A stretch of DNA of 64,000 nucleotides. It comes from Pseudomonas lundensis. Lineage in GTDB: Bacteria; Pseudomonadota; Gammaproteobacteria; Pseudomonadales; Pseudomonadaceae. Location of the stretch: NCBI RefSeq assembly GCF_001042985.1, contig NZ_JYKY01000021.1:33606-97605 (forward strand). Direction: 5' to 3'. The position numbers and the translations under genes were made by a program. Positions 61,310 through 64,000 of this stretch are shown here, one piece after another; the first letter of the stretch is position 1; the number at the start of each line of letters is the position of its first letter. A model generated the notes under the pieces. That model did not search any database. It had not been told where the DNA came from and saw nothing but the letters and a program-made list of their open reading frames with translations.

Positions 61310-62482
61310 ATGGCTCAGTCTTACAGTGCGCGCAGTCGCGCAATCGAACCGTTCCACGTCATGGCATTGTTGGCGCGTGCCAATGAATTGCAAGCGGCGG
61401 GCCATGATGTGATTCATCTGGAGATCGGTGAGCCTGACTTCACCACAGCCGAGCCCATTATCGCGGCCGGGCAGGCGGCGCTGGCAGCGGGCAAAACCCG
61501 CTATACCGCGGCCCGCGGGCTGCCTGAGCTGCGCGAAGCCCTATCAGGTTTCTATCAGCAGCGTTACGGGCTGAGCATTGATCCTGGCCGCATTCTGATA
61601 ACCCCCGGCGGTTCTGGTGCACTGCTTTTAGCCAGCAGCCTGCTGGTCGATCCGGGAAAACACTGGCTACTTGCCGATCCGGGCTACCCCTGTAACAGAC
61701 ACTTCCTGCGCTTGGTGGAAGGCGCTGCCCAGTTGGTGCCGGTCGGCCCGGAGGTGCGTTATCAACTGACCGCTGATTTGGTGGACCGCCATTGGGATCA
61801 GGACAGTGTGGGCGCGCTGGTGGCTTCGCCTGCCAACCCGACGGGCACGCTGCTCAGCCGTGATGAACTGGCCTCGCTGTCGGCGGCCATCAAGGCGCGT
61901 AACGGGCATTTGGTGGTGGACGAGATTTATCACGGTCTGACGTACGGCTGTGAGGCGCCGAGTGTGCTGGAAGTGGATGACAGCGCCTTTGTGCTGAACA
62001 GCTTTTCCAAATACTTCGGCATGACCGGCTGGCGCCTGGGCTGGCTGGTGGCTCCACCCGAAGCCGTCGCGGACCTCGAAAAGCTGGCGCAGAACCTCTA
62101 CATCAGCGCCCCGAGCATGGCGCAATACGCCGCGTTGGCGTGTTTCAAACCCGAGACGTTGGCCATTCTCGAAGCGCGTCGGGCCGAGTTTGGCCGCCGT
62201 CGTGACTTCTTGCTGCCCGCCTTGCGCGAGCTGGGCTTCAAGATTGCGGTCGAGCCTGAAGGCGCGTTTTACCTGTATGCAGACATCAGTGCGTTTGGCG
62301 GCGATGCCTTCGCGTTCTGCCGCCACTTTCTAGAAACCCAACATGTCGCCTTCACGCCCGGTCTTGATTTCGGTCGTTTTCAGGCCGGCCATCACGTGCG
62401 TTTTGCTTACACCCAAAGCCTGCCGCGTTTGCAGGAAGCGGTAGAGCGCATTGCCCGTGGACTACAGAGCTGGAACCGCTGA
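61310..62482 (+). CDS. Pyridoxal-phosphate class I aminotransferase
   Basis: A 390-residue fold-type I aminotransferase; ATG 61310 has AGGAAGG upstream. It shows HLEIGEPDFTT near 40, TPGGSGALLL, SPANPTGTLL near 170, VVDEIYHGLTYG, the PLP lysine in NSFSKYFGMTGWRLGW near 233-248 and the C-terminal Arg in HVRFAYTQS. Substrate is not certain (aspartate/alanine/aromatic type). Its TGA overlaps the sfsA ATG by one base. Confidence 0.9.
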   Translation: MAQSYSARSRAIEPFHVMALLARANELQAAGHDVIHLEIGEPDFTTAEPIIAAGQAALAAGKTRYTAARGLPELREALSGFYQQRYGLSIDPGRILITPGGSGALLLASSLLVDPGKHWLLADPGYPCNRHFLRLVEGAAQLVPVGPEVRYQLTADLVDRHWDQDSVGALVASPANPTGTLLSRDELASLSAAIKARNGHLVVDEIYHGLTYGCEAPSVLEVDDSAFVLNSFSKYFGMTGWRLGWLVAPPEAVADLEKLAQNLYISAPSMAQYAALACFKPETLAILEARRAEFGRRRDFLLPALRELGFKIAVEPEGAFYLYADISAFGGDAFAFCRHFLETQHVAFTPGLDFGRFQAGHHVRFAYTQSLPRLQEAVERIARGLQSWNR

Positions 62483-63189
62483 TGCAGTTTTCTCCCGCGT
62501 TGGAAGAGGGACGTTTGATCAAGCGCTACAAGCGTTTTTTGGCAGATATCGAAACGGTTAACGGTGAGTTGATGACCATTCACTGCCCTAACACCGGTTC
62601 CATGCTCAATTGCATGGTCGAGGGCGGGCAGGTCTGGTTCAGTCGCTCCAATGACCCCAAGCGCAAGTTGCCGGGGACGTGGGAAATCAGTGAAACCCCG
62701 CAAGGCCGGTTGGCCTGCGTCAACACCGGCCGTGCCAATCGCTTGGTCGAAGAAGCCCTGCTGGCCGGGGTGATCACTGAACTCAACGGTTTTACGGCGC
62801 TTAAACGTGAAGTGGCGTATGGCCAGGAAAAAAGCCGGATTGATTTCCGTCTCGAATACCCCGACGGCTTTGCCTTTGTTGAGGTCAAAAGCGTGACCCT
62901 GGGGTTTGACGGCACATCCATCGCTGCTTTTCCGGATGCGGTGACGCAACGCGGTGCCAAACACTTACGAGAACTTGCGAGTTTGGCCCGCGACGGCGTA
63001 CGCGCAGTGCAGCTGTATTGCATCAATCTCACCGGTATTGATGCCGTAAGGCCGGCTGCAGAGATTGATCCCGGCTATGCCGCCGCCTTAAAAGAGGCGG
63101 TCGCAGCGGGCGTGCAGGTGTTGGCCTATGGCGTAAGCCTGACACCTGATGCTGTACGAGTGGACCGCCGTTTAGCGGTCATCCTCTGA
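62482..63189 (+). CDS. sfsA: SfsA family protein (sugar fermentation stimulation, DNA-binding)
   Basis: The 235-residue protein has the SfsA blocks RLIKRYKRFLADIE, VNGELMTIHCPNTGSM near 28-44, LACVNTGRANRL near 74, EKSRIDFRLE and FVEVKSVTLG near 130, FPDAVTQRGAKHLREL. The E-x-K pattern resembles a nuclease fold. SfsA binds DNA and affects maltose genes in E. coli; role in pseudomonads is unclear. Transcription with the aminotransferase is implied by the TGATG junction. Its end overlaps the end of the convergent Rieske gene by 18 bases. Confidence 0.94.
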   Translation: MQFSPALEEGRLIKRYKRFLADIETVNGELMTIHCPNTGSMLNCMVEGGQVWFSRSNDPKRKLPGTWEISETPQGRLACVNTGRANRLVEEALLAGVITELNGFTALKREVAYGQEKSRIDFRLEYPDGFAFVEVKSVTLGFDGTSIAAFPDAVTQRGAKHLRELASLARDGVRAVQLYCINLTGIDAVRPAAEIDPGYAAALKEAVAAGVQVLAYGVSLTPDAVRVDRRLAVIL

Positions 63190-63510
63190 CATTTCAAGGC
63201 TGAGCCAGATGCCTTGGCTGTCTTCGTGGCAGTCAAGGCCGGTTAGATATTGCCCGGCGCAAGGCCCGGCCACGCACTCGCCGGACTCGATCAAGAACAG
63301 GGCCGCATGGGTGGCGCATTTAATCAGGCTGGTGCTGTCGTCGAGAAACTGGTCGGGCTGCCACTCCAGGCGGACACCCCGGTGCGGGCAGCGGTTTTTG
63401 TAGGCATAGACCCGGCCCTCACGTCGCACGACAAGCACGTCTGATTCGTCTATTTGAAAGCCGCGACTGTTGCCTTCTTTCAAGTCCTCAGAGGGGCATA
63501 ACCACTTCAT
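63172..63510 (-). CDS. Rieske [2Fe-2S] ferredoxin-like protein
   Basis: ATG 63510 with AAGGATT four bases upstream gives 112 residues (MKWLCPSEDLKEGNSRGF). The two cluster motifs are CPHRGVRL (C-x-H) and CATHAALF (C-x-x-H), spaced as in single-domain Rieske proteins. No catalytic oxygenase domain is present, so it is probably an electron-transfer ferredoxin; its partner is unknown. Confidence 0.88.
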   Translation of the reverse strand: MKWLCPSEDLKEGNSRGFQIDESDVLVVRREGRVYAYKNRCPHRGVRLEWQPDQFLDDSTSLIKCATHAALFLIESGECVAGPCAGQYLTGLDCHEDSQGIWLSLEMSEDDR

Positions 63511-63685
63511 GGCAATCCTTAATGGCTGCTGATACTCGCGTAGATGACGCGGGTGACAGGGTGTTAATAGGTTGACGCGCAAATGCAAACAATTATCAAA
63601 TGGCTGGCTGCTCCGCGATGTGCTGTGTCCACGGCGCGGGATTTTACTGTTCCCGCTGACCCACTTATTAAAGGAACGCCTTTGT

Positions 63686-63873
63686 ATGCGCTTGCGTCTT
63701 CGCCTGATTACGCTCTTTGCTGGCCTTGTGATCACGACTGTCAGCTCGGCTGCCGAATTGCCACACCGTTGGGTCAGTGCCGGTGGGGCACTCTCGGAAT
63801 GGGTCTGCGCGCTGGGGGCGGAGTCTAAATTGGTTGGGGTCGATACCACTAGCCAACATCCTGAATCACTTAA
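63686..63873 (+). pseudogene. Haem/metal ABC transporter substrate-binding protein, 5' part, cut by an IS
   Basis: ATG 63686 encodes a signal peptide (MRLRLRLITLFAGLVITTVSSAA) followed by HRWVSAGGALSEWVCALGAESKLVGVDTTSQHPESLK, the start of a HutB/PhuT-like periplasmic haemin-binding protein. The similarity stops at 63873, where the IS left end begins. The frame then runs through IS sequence and stops at 63962-63964. The remainder of the gene must lie beyond the window if it is present. Confidence 0.8.
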
Positions 63874-64000
63874 GGAATCTCCGAACAAGCCTTCAGTTAT
63901 GCGAGAATCCCCGCAACACCTGATCCGAGCCGCCCATGAGCCAGATGAGCTTTTCCGACTTTGAGTACGCCGGCAAGCGCAAGCAAACCCGCCGAGAGCG
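63874..64000 (+). mobile_element. IS5-family insertion sequence, left end, runs off the window
   Basis: The IS begins at GGAATCTCCGAACAAGCC after TTAA (63870-63873), which fits the 4-bp YTAR target of IS5-group elements. Only 127 bases are in the window, so the right end and the TTAA duplicate cannot be checked. Confidence 0.78.
63936..64000 (+). CDS. IS5-family transposase, N-terminal part
   Basis: ATG 63936 encodes MSQMSFSDFEYAGKRKQTR then RE, the typical start of IS5-family transposases in pseudomonads. It is cut by the window end. No domain beyond the N-terminus can be seen. Confidence 0.82.
   Translation, partial: MSQMSFSDFEYAGKRKQTRRE

Overview
This window is chromosomal DNA from a Pseudomonas, probably of the fluorescens/fragi/syringae side of the genus. 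That placement is an inference from gene order and protein sequence: dapB-carA-carB-greA, secG-tRNA-Leu-tRNA-fMet-rimP-nusA-infB-rbfA-truB-rpsO-pnp, and cbrX-cbrA-cbrB-crcZ-pcnB-folK-panB-panC-pgi.

Layout. 1-22.8 kb is a dense block of core housekeeping genes, almost all on the + strand. It covers lysine and carbamoyl-phosphate synthesis, transcription elongation, rRNA methylation, FtsH, folate, GlmM, TpiA, SecG, two tRNAs, the nusA-infB operon and PNPase. A small BON-domain protein follows behind a sigma-54 promoter. From 22.9 to 44.9 kb one gene, an AsmA-like DUF748 protein, lies on the - strand and is cut in two by a 19.1-kb genomic island (about 25,459-44,556). 45.0-61.0 kb is again core, mostly on the - strand: a methyltransferase, thiolase, an MpaB-like protein, Pgi, PanC/PanB, FolK, PcnB, the CrcZ sRNA, the CbrB/CbrA regulators with CbrX, GluQ-RS and DksA. 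61.3-64.0 kb holds an aminotransferase, SfsA, a Rieske protein, and the start of a haem-type substrate-binding protein gene interrupted by an IS5-family element that runs off the window.

The island. It has a P4-type integrase at its right end. Tandem 12-bp-pitch repeats sit just inside both ends and look like integrase arm sites. The right junction reads like the 3' end of Pseudomonas tmRNA, although the element sits inside a protein gene. Joining the two chromosomal flanks at a shared AGTT restores the DUF748 reading frame. Next to the integrase is a replication/recombination-like cassette (DUF3987 protein, small protein, second tyrosine recombinase, small protein) with two inverted clusters of a 9-bp repeat. 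The rest is one co-directional run of seven tightly packed genes: hsdM, hsdS, an AlbA_2/Schlafen-type protein, hsdR, a metallopeptidase, an McrB-like GTPase/ATPase and an McrC-like nuclease. It joins a type I restriction-modification system and a modification-dependent McrBC-like system in a single apparent transcription unit. This is the best candidate in the window for an unusual combined defence system, although each component family is known.

Regulatory features readable from the sequence: a translated leader ORF that spans a terminator and ends on the carA start codon; sigma-54 promoters in front of crcZ and the BON gene; a CrcZ transcript with several A-rich Hfq/Crc-type motifs; cbrX-cbrA overlap; and a long rpsO-pnp hairpin.
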